A stretch of DNA of 40,799 nucleotides from Ceratorhiza oryzae-sativae (Eukaryota > Basidiomycota > Agaricomycetes > Cantharellales > Ceratobasidiaceae): positions 1-40,799 of the forward strand of contig JARWMV010000129.1 of the NCBI GenBank assembly GCA_030998015.1, written 5' to 3'. Below, in pieces: positions 17,919-27,544 of the stretch. Below the pieces are notes generated by a model. The model did not search any database, was not told where the DNA came from, and was given only the letters and a program-made list of their open reading frames with translations. A program made the position numbers and the translations under genes. The number at the start of each line of letters is the position of its first letter. Positions within the stretch are counted from its first letter, which is position 1.

Positions 17919-18090
17919 CCGCGCGCGTTAGTTGCTGGTGGGACTTGTCCCACCAACCAACGTGAGCAATCGCAACCGTTTGCGATTGCTAGTGCGCGGC
18001 ATAATATCGATATTTAGCCGCCGGCTGAAAATGACGAACGGTCGTCATTTTCTACGAGGGAATCTTTAGGATTCCCTCTAACGCCGGCGG
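17919..18090 (+). repeat. A7, family A element
   Basis: A 172-nt copy inside the S516 intron endonuclease. Homology requires removal of 171 nt (17919-18089), joining CATACT to GGAGTACCT. Confidence 0.9.
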
Positions 18091-18769
18091 GAGTACCTAA
18101 ATTAAGAATGGGCTGGAGGGTAAGATCTTATTTCGAAATTGGATTAAATTTAAAGGATAAAGATTTACTATATCAGTTACAGGATTTTTTTGGGGGAATA
18201 GGAACATTTAGAATAGACAATACAAATGATGCTATTAAATACTCAGTAGCAGATTTAAACGATCTGCAAAGTGTTATAATACCTCACTTTAATAAATTTC
18301 CACTCTTAACGCAAAAAAGAGCAGATTTCCTGTTATTTGAGCAAATTATTGAGTTAATGAAAAATGGAGCTCACTTATCTGACGAAGGTTTAAGAAAAAT
18401 AATAAACATTAAAGCTTCTATGAATCTAGGCATCAATGATAATATAAAATCAAATTTTGTTGACATCAGTCCAGTCGATAGACCTGTAATTAATACTGAA
18501 AATATACCAGACCCTAATTGGGTGGCTGGGTTTGTGACAGGGGATGGAAATTTTGACGCAGGAATTAGAGAATCCCAAACCAAACTGGGCCAAAAAGTTT
18601 ATTTGAGATTTAGAATTTCCCAACACGCCCGAGATAATCAATTACTTGAATTGTTGATAGATTACCTTGGAGCTGGAAGATTGGAGAAAAATAAAACTAA
18701 TACTTTGACTAGTTTAGTAGTAGGTAACTTTTCTGATTTAAATGCAAAAATTATACCCTTTTTTAACAA

Positions 18770-18800
18770 ATACCCCGCCAATGGAACATTGGCGGGGTAT
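18770..18800 (+). repeat. J1 palindrome
   Basis: CCCCGCCAATG/CATTGGCGGGG hairpin inside the endonuclease gene. Related hairpins lie at 28724-28747 and 34351-34374. Confidence 0.75.
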
Positions 18801-19033
18801 TAAATTATTAAATTATCAAGATTGGTGTGAAATAGCCAAACTAATCGCTGAAGGATCTCATCTGACAGCTGAGGGACTAGAAAAAATTAACAAAATTAAA
18901 CTGGGGATGAATACAGGAAGAATATAGGGAACAGTTTTTGTTCTGTTCTGTTTAGGATTGCGAGGTAATATGGCCCCCTTTAAGAGGGCCACATTACCTC
19001 TGAATCATGGCACGATGAATTTGAGACCAGTGG

Positions 19034-19257
19034 GTGCCAGAAGACTCGGTAATACCAAATACACAAACGTTAGTCATCATAAATAGGCGTAAAGGGTTTG
19101 TAGGCTGCTCTTACCGGAGCTAGAATCAAATAGGGGTTAATATCATACCTAGTGAAAGGATTAAATCTGTAAATATTAGGGGGAATACTAGAAGCGAAGG
19201 CGATTTTCTATTTAATGATTGACGCTGAGACACGAAGGTTGGGGCAGGAAATAGGAT
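19034..19257 (+). rRNA. rns: rns exon 2 (SSU central domain)
   Basis: It contains the 530 loop as GCCAGAAGACTCGGTAATACC and GGCGTAAAGGG (19086). It ends at GGGGCAGGAAATAGGAT, the base before E. coli position 788/789. The next rRNA base is at 21365. Confidence 0.9.
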
Positions 19258-19862
19258 GTGCGACCAGCAAAGCCTTTTTAAGTATAGCGGATTCAGTCCG
19301 TCTTGTAATCTATCTTGCATGAGTTCACCTTGATAGGCATAATTGGTAACGATTTTGTCTAAAGCTCAAGGCATAAGTTAAAGTAAACTCTTTAATTTGA
19401 ACTGTTTTCTATGGTTAGAGAAATCGAATCTATGTAATTAAAATTTTTAAAATTAGGATCTTAGCGTGTCCTTGGTTAGGATCAGATAGACATAAAGTTT
19501 TAAAAATAAAGTAGGAACCTAAGGAAAACTAACGTACTTAATAAGGAACTGGGTAACCCCTATAATCTGCTATTTCATATATCAATTTGAATTAGCCAGG
19601 ATGACTGTAAAGTTCTCCGCAAGATTAGAGGGAATGAGACAGCGTTAAAAGCGAATGCCTTGATGTAATGTCAGGGATAGGCTTCTATAAGCTAATCTGA
19701 AAGGATGCAGACTAACGCATGGGTGACTCTAAAGCATAAATAAAAGTTTAATGGACATGGTAAAAACTTTTAACAATTTAATAAGCAATAATTGGTTAGA
19801 ATGGTTTATAGGTTTTTGCGACGCCGATGGAAACTTTCAAGTTTTTCCTAAATTACGATCTT

Positions 19863-20034
19863 CCGCGCGCGTTAGTTGCTGGTGGGACTTGTCCCACCAA
19901 CCAACGTGAGCAATCGCAACCGTTTGCGATTGCTAGTGCGCGGCATAATATCGATATTTAGCCGCCGGCTGAAAATGACGAACGGTCGTCATTTTCTACG
20001 AGGGAATCTTTCAGATTCCCTCTAACGCCGGCGG
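19863..20034 (+). repeat. A8, family A element
   Basis: A 172-nt copy with loop TTTCA in place of TTTAG in the fourth hairpin. A9 and A14 share this variant. Confidence 0.9.
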
Positions 20035-20137
20035 GATGGTTCAACTTCTAATTATTATAATATTGGTTATGGGTTCCATATTAGTTTAAGCTCTAAAGAT
20101 TTGCCTCTACTGCTTGATATACAAAAACGATTGAATA

Positions 20138-20352
20138 ATGCCCCCGCTCTATCGGCTAAAATCTTAGGTGTAACCCAAGATTTCAGCCGCCCTGCCTAGA
20201 GAACTGCGCTTTAGCGCACGTCTTGGCAGGGGTAATAAAGCGGAGGGTCAACGACCCGTGGGCATTGTTAACGAGGCCGCGTTCGCGGCGAGCCGCGCGC
20301 ACGCCAGGGCCGCCTTGGCAAGCCAAGGCGTTCGCAGGCGTGCACGGGTCAT
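20138..20352 (+). repeat. B9, family B element carrying D4
   Basis: It starts GCCCCCGCTCTATCGGCT and ends GCACGGGTCAT. It is almost identical to B10 (26676-26844) except that D4 (20190-20232, inverted) is inserted after CAGCCG. B9 and B10 share an inner CGGCTAAAATCTT hairpin that other B copies lack. Confidence 0.85.
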
Positions 20353-20993
20353 ATAGGTCACATCTATGAATATCCTTCAAGAGATGAGGCCCGATTCTCT
20401 GTTACAAAACTAGAAGAATTGAAATTTTTGATTGAAAATGTTTTTGATCTTGGTCATTTAATTACTGAGCATCAAAGAAGCAGATACGCTGTATTAAGAT
20501 ATGGTGTTTTAAACAAATTCAACAGAGTGGAAACTATGGAAGAATATAAAGAATTTTTAAATTCTAAATATGAGCTAAGCCCCGTATTAGAAAACTATTA
20601 TAAAGAAGGAACAGCTTTTGATAATTGGATTATAGGCTTTATAAATGGTGAGGGTTGTTTTAATTTACACAATAAAGGTCATTTGGTTTTCTACATAGAG
20701 CACACGGATAAAAATTCTCTAGATCTAATTAAAAATAGATTAGAGGCAGGACCGAATGTTCTAGATAGGGGAAATAGAAATAATACACGACAAAACACGT
20801 ATTCATTATCTTTATCTTCTAAAAAAGATTTATTATCTTTAAGAGAACTATTAAACAATCCTTTATTGAATAGATTGGAAGGTTATAAATTAATACAATA
20901 CAACAACTGGCACCTTAATAAAAGTATCGAGTAATTTAGTGTCGAGTATCGCACGTCTTCCGAAAGGAAGATATAAATTTCATTTATATTCAA

Positions 20994-21073
20994 TGGCGAG
21001 GCCGCGTTCGCGGCGAGCCGCGCGCACGCCAGGGCCGCCTTGGCAAGCCAAGGCGTTCGCAGGCGTGCACGGG
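20994..21073 (+). repeat. Partial family B element
   Basis: Only the half from GGCGAGGCCGCGTTCGCGGC to GTGCACGGGT is present. It lies in the group II intron after the endonuclease stop. Confidence 0.75.
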
Positions 21074-21364
21074 TAATATTAGCCAATGTGCTACTTTTTC
21101 TTCGAATAACTATACTATTATTGCGGATAGAAACTAAAGTATTTCTTTATACCGTGGCAGTATTTATTATTGTCATTTATATTCAGGCAATTGGATCTGG
21201 TATAGGAACCTTTAGAAGACTATTCGTGTAAATTTACCTCAGTTGGTCAAATTTACGTCCATATTTCAATAAAATTGCTTTAGTGTTGCTTGAGCCGTAT
21301 GCGGTGAAAGTCGCACGTACGGTTCTTAGTGGGGGAAAGGCTTAGAGGCCCTACCTATCACAAT

Positions 21365-21860
21365 TAGATACCCTAGTACTCCCAACTGTAAACGATGAAT
21401 GGTAGGTATTAATTATATGAAAGTTAGTACCAATGTGAACACGTTAACCATTCCGCCTTGTGAGTATACTTGCAAAAGTGAAAACAAAAAAATTAGTCGG
21501 CCCCGAAGCAAACGAAGTGAAGCATGTTGTTTAATACGATAATCCGCGTAAAATCTTACCATGGCTTGAATATAACTTTTCTAAGAATGTTTCTTGTTCA
21601 CAAGTTAAATGTTCATTTATTAAAATAATTTGATTGAAAAATTAAAATTGTTTAATGGAGAAAAGGAATAATTACTATTATTCATTTACAGGTGTTGCAT
21701 GGCTGTCGTCGGTTCGTATCGTGAGATGTTTGGTTAATTCCGCTAACGAACGCAATCCCTATTGTTAATTTACACTTAACACTAGCTTACCCTGAAAAAG
21801 GGAAGTTGTTTGGGGCTATGACAAGCCGTTATGACCCTCATGCCGTGGGCTGATATGTGT
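21365..21860 (+). rRNA. rns: rns exon 3 (SSU 3' major domain)
   Basis: It opens TAGATACCCTAGTACTCCC (790 region), then GTAAACGATGAATG. Later blocks are GTTGCATGGCTGTCGTCGG (21694) and GTTATGACCCTCATGCCGTGGGCT (21827). It ends near GATATGTGT, the equivalent of the 1224 region. A variable helix of about 100 nt (21570-21690) is AT-rich. Confidence 0.9.
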
Positions 21861-21989
21861 TTTGGGAAAACACTAAATTGGCCAAAACTATCAAACTCCG
21901 GGGACACCCTAAAGCTCATAGTACCAAGCTGTAGTCGAAAGGCTATTAGTGGCTGGAATAATTACCCAGGTACGGTAACAAGCTATGAG

Positions 21990-23192
21990 ATGAATGAAAA
22001 TGAAATGGGTTATCGCGGATCTAAATCAGTCTCGCAATCAATCGAGGCTGTAAAAGAGCAACGAGTAGACGGTAGTTATTGCATTGGTCTTGCCAAAAAC
22101 CCAATGCAATTAAGGTGTACTCTAATGGGTTTCGAAAGAAATTATCAAGTCAAAATCCCTACTAAACAATTAATCAACAGGACAATTTCTACTTCAACAA
22201 TTCCAACTAATCTTAATCCTTGGTTTATAACTGGGTTTTCAGATGCAGAATCATCCTTTATTATTTCTTTTTACCGAGATGAAAATTCTAAATTGAAGTG
22301 GAGAGTTTCAGCTTACTTTTCTATACACATTCACATCAAAGATATTGCACTACTAGAACAAATTAGAGATACCTTAGGCGTGGGTAAAGTACGGAAAAAT
22401 AGTCAAACTACAGCTGTATTTAGAGTCGATAATATCAAGGAATTACAAATAATTATTGATCATTTTAATAATTACCCTTTAGTTAGTGCCAAATTGCCTG
22501 ATTTCCTGTTATTTGAACAGTGCTTTAATTTAATTAGGGAAAAAAAACATTTAACCCAAGAGGGTCTTGAACAAATTTTAGCATTGAAATATAATTTAAA
22601 TAAAGGTATTCCTGATGAATTGAAACTTGCATTTCCAAATGTTTTGCCATTAGATAGACCAAATTATGAATTTAATGGCATACCAGATCCTTTTTGGGTC
22701 TCTGGTTTTGTGTCTGGTGACTCTTCATTTAGTGTGGCCATAGAAAAAAGTGCTAACAAATTAGGTAAAAGAGTTAGATTGATCTTTGGGACTAATTTAC
22801 ACATTAGAGATAAAGGATTATTAATGGGTATGGCAAATTATTTTAATGCCTTAAACCCAGTTTTTGATAATTTAGAATCTAGCCCTGCCTAGGCAACTGC
22901 GCTTTAGCGCACGTCTTGGCAGGGGTAAGGTAAAGAAGCTAATGTTCATAGTTCTGAAAAAAACAATACTGTTTTACTTCAAATCAAAAATAATTTTGAC
23001 ATTGAAAACAAAATCATACCCTTTTTTGATAAGTATCCTATACTTGGAATCAAAAGTTTAGATTTTGCTGATTTTAAATCAGTAGCAGAACTAGTTAAAA
23101 ACAAAGAACATTTAACATCTGAGGGATTATCTAAAATAATCCAAATTGCAGAAGGAATGAATTTAAGTAGAAATTTAGATTCCGCCAGATAA
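21990..23192 (+). pseudogene. LAGLIDADG_1 endonuclease, interrupted only by D5
   Basis: MNENEMGYRGSKSV reads through the ribozyme core, as in many such introns. Motif 1 is LNPWFITGFSDAESSFII and motif 2 is DPFWVSGFVSGDSSFSVAI. D5 (45 nt with duplication) causes a stop after LESS. The frame then continues GKEANVHSSEKNNTVL to NLSRNLDSAR. 45 is a multiple of three, and removal gives one protein of about 385 residues. A product ending at D5 would keep both motifs, so partial activity is conceivable. Confidence 0.85.
22883..22927 (-). repeat. D5 hairpin, family D, inverted
   Basis: An inverted D copy within the LAGLIDADG gene, near the end of its second domain. Confidence 0.85.
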
Positions 23193-23267
23193 GCTCTGGG
23201 TTCACGTGCCAAATCCAAATTAGTGAAGTATAAACTAACCTCAGTTGTATTGAGGTTAGTTTTATTA

Positions 23268-23310
23268 CCCCTGCCAAGACGTGCGCTAAAGCGCAGTTCT
23301 CTAGGCAGGG
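23268..23310 (+). repeat. D6 hairpin, family D
   Basis: A D copy in the non-coding 3' part of the S1224 intron. It lies right after a stem AACTAACCTCAG...TTGAGGTTAGTT. Confidence 0.8.
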
Positions 23311-23366
23311 CGGAAGAGTTCTATTGAAATAAATTGCATGTTAAATTTGATCTCCATGACAGACGT

Positions 23367-23398
23367 GCCACAAAAACTTTAACAATATGAAGCAATCC
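23367..23398 (+). rRNA. rns: rns exon 4, very short
   Basis: CCACAAAAACTTTAACAATA and TGAAGCAATCC match the block following the 1224 site (E. coli CTACAATGGC...GAAGCGACC). The helix strand GAAGCAATCC finds its continuation at 25239, which places an intron at about S1247. The exon is only about 32 nt. Confidence 0.65.
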
Positions 23399-23907
23399 AT
23401 CATCAAGTCTCTAGTAATTTAAAAATGAAAAAGTAGTTGGTGCGGTTTGGTCTATTAGTATAACTTCGTTGGGCAGTATCATGGGTCTCATGTAATTCCA
23501 TGTTACCTCATAATAAGAATTTTTTATTTGATAGATTCTGGGGTACCCTGGACCTCAAGGGTACCCCAAAATCAGGGTAATTTCTTTAGCACAGTTGACC
23601 CCCAATGCTTTACAGCATGTTGGGGGGTAATTGCCCCCCCAAACAATGCAGCGTAGCTGCATATGTTTGGGAGGGCAGTTGGGTAAAAAGCAAAAAGTAG
23701 TTGGGATATTTATATAAGAAGAGGTATACAAAAATATATACTCAAAATAAATTGCCATTAACCCCAGGGATAGTAATGTTGTTGACATCTCTTACCCTAA
23801 AATCTACCTGACATATTTGTTCTGGACGATTTGTTCCGGTGTCTAACCTTTGATTACCAGGAACCATTTCTTCAAATTAATTTATTATACATCATGATGA
23901 CAATCAT

Positions 23908-24026
23908 GCCCCCGCTTAGGGTCGACGACCCGAGGGGTAATGGGTATCGAGGCCGCGAAGCGGCGAGCGCGCGCACGCCAGGGCCGCCTTGGCTTAAGCC
24001 AAGGCGTTCGCAGGCGTGCACGGGTC
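23908..24026 (+). repeat. B5, short family B element
   Basis: The short form without the TATTTATATATAAATA hairpin, inserted in CAATCATGTATAT with CATG or TCATG at the borders. Confidence 0.8.
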
Positions 24027-24466
24027 ATGTATATTGTAGCTTGCTACTCAAATAAATAATTTGCTGACGTACAACAAATTCCTGTTTATTTTTTCTTACT
24101 TTCCGAAAATAAACAACTAATACTGTGTCACCGTATCTTATCCTTTCTAAAACCATGAAAAAAAATTATTTAACAAAATCTGAACGATTACAATTTGTTC
24201 TTCCTGAAAACCTGAAATCCATCCTTGTAGGCCTAATCTTCGGCGATCATTATGTTAATAAACAAAAAAGAGCTGCAAATGTGAGATTATATTTTGAACA
24301 GGGAACTGTTCATGAAAGCTATTTATTCCATTTATACGACTTGTTTGAAAGTTATTGCATGCAAGCTCCTAAGATCTATGATCGATTACCTCATAAGCTA
24401 ACAGGAGAAATTTATTCTCGAATAATATTTCATACTTACTCGTTGCCTTGTTTTAATGAGTTTTAT

Positions 24467-24620
24467 GACCCGTGCACGCCTGCGAACGCCTTGGCTCAAG
24501 CCAAGGCGGCCCTGGCGTGCGCGCGGCTCGCCGCGAACGCGGCCTCGATAACCAAACCCCTCGGGTCAACAGCATGTATTTATATATAAATACAATGCTG
24601 GTTGACCCTAGGGGTTTGAC
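24467..24620 (-). repeat. B6, family B element, inverted
   Basis: The long form with the TATTTATATATAAATA hairpin. TGAC is duplicated at the borders (TATGACCCG / GTTTGACTT). Confidence 0.85.
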
Positions 24621-24790
24621 TTATTTTATTCTGATGGGAAAAAAATAGTACCATCAAACATAGGCGATCTGTTGACACCCTTGGGTCTTGCCTATTGGAT
24701 AGCGGATGATGGGACTTGGTCTAAGGATCGGGCTGTTGTGCTGTACACTAATTCTTTCAGCATAGAGGAAGTAAAACGAACCGCCTTCTC

Positions 24791-24962
24791 CCGCGCGCGT
24801 TAGTTGCTGGTGGGACTTGTCCCACCAACCAACGTGAGCAATCGCAACCGTTTGCGATTGCTAGTGCGCGGCATAATATCGATATTTAGCCGCCGGCTGA
24901 AAATGACGAACGGTCGTCATTTTCTACGAGGGAATCTTTCAGATTCCCTCTAACGCCGGCGG
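24791..24962 (+). repeat. A9, family A element nested in another hairpin
   Basis: A 172-nt copy in the loop of a GAACCGCCTTCTC/GAGAAGGAGTTC stem. The whole composite interrupts the LAGLIDADG gene. Confidence 0.85.
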
Positions 24963-25238
24963 GAGAAGGAGTTCCTGGGTTTTAGTTTCAGCATTGACTG
25001 ATAAATTTAATCTAGTATGTTCTATTAATCAAAATCAAGGAAAGCATGTTATCAGAATATCAAGTCAGTCGATACTCGACTTACAAAACCTTTTAAAAAA
25101 CATAATGCCACCTATGATGCTTCACAAAATAGGTCTCTAGTGAAGAGAATTTTGGCATAGCTAAAAATTCTTATCTTGAGGTATCATGGAAACTTCATGT
25201 GATCCGTGATGCTTCCTAACAATTACATTAATACCAAT

Positions 25239-25577
25239 CCCCTTAGCTAAGGAGAACATGAGGAGCTAATCATCAAAATAAGTTATAGCCGGATTGTTGC
25301 CTGAAACTCGGCAACATGAAGAAGGAATTTCGAGTAATCGTTGATCACCAGCGCAACGGTGAAGACATAATTCGGGGTGAACTAACTGTCTGTCAATTGG
25401 AAGAAGCTTTACATGCAGGAAGGTGTGATAAATGAACCACTTTAATAATTTATGTGTTAGAATGAATTTTTTTGTTCTAAGTTCTTATTTAAAGTTCAGG
25501 AGTTGTATCCAATGTATGAAAGTAACATCTAATAAGTCATAGCAAGGTAGCGGTACTGGAAAGTGCCGCTGTATTAT
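25239..25577 (+). rRNA. rns: rns exon 5 (SSU 3' end)
   Basis: It contains GGATTGTTGCCTGAAACTCGG (25292-25312), TTTCGAGTAATCGTTGATC (25327), the decoding-site equivalent GGGGTGAACTAACTGTCTGTC (25374-25394), and the terminal stem GCAAGGTAGCGGTACTGG (25543-25560). The 3' end is placed near 25577. CCCCCTCTCC follows about 12 nt later. Confidence 0.85.
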
Positions 25578-25682
25578 ACAAAACTTAAACCCCCTCTCCA
25601 AACGGTGCGAGACACTCTTAATTTGGACCCTGGTGGAATTCACCAGTCAGCTGGGTCTGGTACGCAAAAAAAAGTAAATAAA

Positions 25683-25722
25683 GGAGTTAGCTGAGTGGTT
25701 TAGCAGTAAATTTACACTTTGC
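25683..25722 (+). pseudogene. tRNA-Val-like 5' half
   Basis: GGAGTTAGCTGAGTGGTTTAGC and GTAAATTTACACTTTGC form a D arm and an anticodon arm with anticodon TAC, similar to the tRNA at 27472. What follows is a palindrome (CTTGGG...CCCAAG), and no matching T arm and acceptor strand is convincing. It may be a truncated duplicate or an interrupted gene. Confidence 0.45.
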
Positions 25723-26217
25723 TTGGGAATGGGAATCTACGATTCCCTGCTTCCCTGCCCAAGGTGGAACATTGCCAGGGTTGCGCAAATTAGATTTAAC
25801 CCTCTTTGGCTCAAAGTCTTCTCAAATTTTTATAGAAGCCTGCCGGGTCCTCGAGGGGCTTATACTAAACAATCAACAGGGATCTTATTAAAAGAAAGAG
25901 CAATTTTCTGCATGAAAACGGAATTGTTCTAAAATTAAGTTTGTTAGTTTTCTTTTCAAAAAAACTACTGACCCCCAAACATGTGCAGCTACGCTGCATT
26001 GTTTGGGGGGCAGTAGCCCCCCAATAATGCAATGCAATCATTGGGGGTCTACTGTTCCAATCTTCGAGTTCTTAAAAATGTCGGCTCGGTTAAAAGTTCC
26101 CGGTTTTTAAGAAGGGCCTGATGAATAATTTCACTTGGCCTAATCACAAGTAAAACATCTTTTCTGGAGCCCACAGAGTTCCAGAAGCCAGACTTTAGAG
26201 TTATATTTTCAATTCTT
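25723..26217. other. Spacer with palindromes
   Basis: No gene is recognised. It holds the CTTGGG hairpin (25722-25767) and a C-type element (25967-26052) with CTACTG at both borders. The same border occurs at 29336 and 34792. Confidence 0.6.
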
Positions 26218-27207
26218 ATGCTATTAACAAAATTACACAATAAACAAATTTTTTCAGTGGGCATTATTAATTGTACTGCTTCCTTTACAAGCGATGCAGA
26301 TTCTATTTCCAAAGATTTACAGAATTCTGAATTAGAACTACCGGCTTTTGCAGCCAATGCTGTAAAAGTTTTCTCAAATCCTACATTGGAGCGAAAGGAA
26401 ATATATTCTTTCCTTAAAGGGAAAACTGGGATTTACATGTTTTTCAATAAGAAGAATGGGAGTTTTTATATAGGGAGTGCTGTAGACTTAAGTCGGCGAG
26501 TAAATTATTACTTTCAAAATTGTTACTTTAAACATAACCCTAATTCAATTATAGGGAAAGCCATTCTAAAATATGGAATGGCTAATTTTAGCTTAGTAAT
26601 ACTAGAATTTTGTGATAAAGAAATTTTACTGTCCCGAGAAACTCACTATATCGCAACTTATAGCCCTGCCTATAATGCCCCCGCTCTATCGGCTAAAATC
26701 TTAGGTGTAACCCAAGATTTCAGCCGCTAAAGCGGAGGGTCAACGACCCGTGGGCATTGTTAACGAGGCCGCGTTCGCGGCGAGCCGCGCGCACGCCAGG
26801 GCCGCCTTGGCAAGCCAAGGCGTTCGCAGGCGTGCACGGGTCATATTCTTAAAGAAGGTAGTAGCCTTTTAGGTTATAGACATAAACTTGAGAGTATTCT
26901 AAAAATTGGAAAATCGTCCTTGGGACGAATACACCCGGCAGAGGTTAGAAGAAGGATAAGTGAATCTCAAAAAAGCCGACTTAAAGAATTCAGACCTGGA
27001 GGGTTCCCCGTATTAGTTCTGGATCTACAAACAAACAATACAACGAATTACCTGTCAATAGCGCAAGCCGCTAAAGAATTAGGTTTAAACTCTTCCTCAA
27101 TATCTAAAAGAATTAATAAAGGAATTACAAGTCCATTTAAAGGCCGATATGTAATAACGGTAAACCGGTCAGAAGCTACTAAACCATTGGATTATCAAAC
27201 CCCCTAG
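26218..27207 (+). pseudogene. Free-standing GIY-YIG endonuclease, split by B10
   Basis: After an N-terminal extension it reads KTGIYMFFNKKNGSFYIGSA (GIY-YIG) with an arginine in DLSRRVNYYF. HYIATYSPAYN is cut by B10 just where the family has YNILK. After B10 it continues ILKEGSSLLGYRHKLESILK, then RIHPAEVRRRISESQKSR and an IENR1-like AAKELGLNSSSISKRI. No exon of a host gene lies on either side, so it is probably an independent mobile gene. CCCCTCCCC occurs about 200 nt downstream. Confidence 0.8.
26676..26844 (+). repeat. B10, family B element
   Basis: The same subtype as B9 but without D4. It is inserted in TATAATATTCTT, with AT at both borders. Confidence 0.85.
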
Positions 27208-27471
27208 TGAGAGGGCCAATCAGCCCATTCATTATTACTGCTGTTTTTTTTTATTAATTATCTTAGTCTCACAAGTCTTCTTTTTGTCAATATCTCAAAG
27301 GGCTTACATCTGCTTGGGTTTTCAGCTTTGAGAGCCTAAAGCTCCTGTGCCCTATAATTCCCGAATGGATCAGAATTTTCTAAGTTAACCATTGGAAACC
27401 AAGTTATAACCCCTCCCCATTTATTCTGGAGATTTAAAATAAGATTTTACATAAAAGAGAATGCGTTATAA
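27208..27471. other. Spacer after the GIY-YIG gene
   Basis: An AT-rich stretch without a gene. AACCCCTCCCC (27409) is a copy of the C-rich post-gene motif. Confidence 0.5.
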
Positions 27472-27544
27472 AAAGAGAGTTAGCTTATTGGTAAAGCGGT
27501 AATTTTACACATTACATAAAGAGTTTCGATTACTCTACTCTTTA
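27472..27544 (+). tRNA. trnV: tRNA-Val (TAC)
   Basis: The anticodon arm GTAATTTTACACATTAC gives anticodon TAC in a perfect 5-bp stem. The T arm AGAGTTTCGATTACTCT is also perfect. The D arm contains GCTTATTGGTAAAGC. The acceptor stem AAAGAGA/ACTCTTT has one mismatch. Confidence 0.75.

Larger units (their letters stand above)
17574..18927 (+). pseudogene. LAGLIDADG_1 endonuclease, split by A7 and a small hairpin
   Basis: It opens within the intron core, then LSPYFVTGFSDAEAYFHT carries the first LAGLIDADG motif. A7 follows. It resumes at GVPKLRMGWRVRSYFEIG. The second motif is PDPNWVAGFVTGDGNFDAGI. A palindrome (TACCCCGCC...GGCGGGGTA, 18770-18800) then breaks it at FFNKYP, and the end GIKLLNYQDWCEIAKLIAEG follows in another frame. 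Apart from these insertions the protein matches its S1224 paralogue throughout. Confidence 0.8.
17451..19033 (+). other. rns group I intron near position S516
   Basis: It lies between CTAAACTTGT and TGCCAGAAGACTCGG. Core blocks CAAACTCCGGGGACGCCCTAAAGCTC (17493-17518) and GGTTATCGCGGATCTAAGTC (17608) are shared with the S1224 intron, so the two are paralogous. The endonuclease frame begins inside the core. The exact 5' splice base is uncertain by a few nt. Confidence 0.7.
19751..20934 (+). pseudogene. LAGLIDADG endonuclease in a group II intron, split by A8 and B9
   Basis: MDMVKTFNNLISNNWLEWFI leads into the first motif GFCDADGNFQVFPKLR. A8 interrupts. It resumes as DGSTSNYYNIGYGFHISLSS and reaches KRLN, where B9 (with D4 inside it) interrupts. 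After B9, IGHIYEYPSRDEARFSVTKL continues to the second motif NWIIGFINGEGCFNLH and ends NWHLNKSIE. The two-motif layout is normal for LAGLIDADG_1 enzymes. Removing the elements joins the pieces except for a small uncertainty at the A8 border. Confidence 0.8.
19258..21364 (+). other. rns group II intron at S788 with a LAGLIDADG gene
   Basis: The 5' end is GTGCGACC, the group II consensus. The 3' end carries a textbook domain V (21292-21325: GAGCCGTATGCGG, GAAA loop region, CGTACGGTTC) and a domain VI with a bulged A, ending AT before TAGATACCC. The endonuclease gene 19751-20934 lies in the domain IV position. No reverse transcriptase is present, so mobility would depend on the endonuclease. Confidence 0.9.
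21861..23366 (+). other. rns group I intron near S1224
   Basis: It lies between GGGCTGATATGTGT and CCACAAAAACTTTAAC. Core blocks are shared with the S516 intron: CAAACTCCGGGGACACCCTAAAG (21892-21914) and GGTTATCGCGGATCTAAATC (22007). It hosts the LAGLIDADG gene 21990-23192 and a second D element (D6). Confidence 0.7.
24155..25140 (+). pseudogene. LAGLIDADG_2 endonuclease, split by B6 and A9
   Basis: MKKNYLTKSERLQFVLPENL leads to ILVGLIFGDHYVNK and then CFNEFYD. B6 (151 nt to remove) separates this from LFYSDGKKIVPSNIGDLLTP and LAYWIADDGTWSKD. A second break at EEVK consists of an outer hairpin (GAACCGCCTTCTC...GAGAAGGAGTTC) with A9 in its loop. It then reads LLVSALTDKFNLVC and ends MMLHKIGL. 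It is a close relative of the intact gene 35245-35883. Confidence 0.8.
23399..25238 (+). other. rns intron near S1247, class not settled
   Basis: It separates GAAGCAATCC from CCCTTAGCTAAGGAG. The site matches a known rns intron position. GTGCGGTTTGG at 23449 resembles a group II 5' end but lies about 50 nt inside, and no clear domain V was found near 25190. It contains the LAGLIDADG gene 24155-25140, a C-type palindrome (23598-23683) and B5. Confidence 0.55.

Noticed and set aside
20418..20934. A separate gene starting at the internal ATG near 20419
   Set aside because: The frame continues upstream without a stop to the B9 border, and homology shows it is the second half of the gene starting at 19751.
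21100..21231. QAIGSGIGTFRR as an atp9 remnant
   Set aside because: The short glycine-rich match lacks the atp9 helices and the conserved acidic residue. The region is group II intron sequence just upstream of domain V.
23441..23530. A tRNA suggested by GGTTTGGTCTATTAGTATAA
   Set aside because: No acceptor stem or T arm could be paired; it is more likely intron structure.
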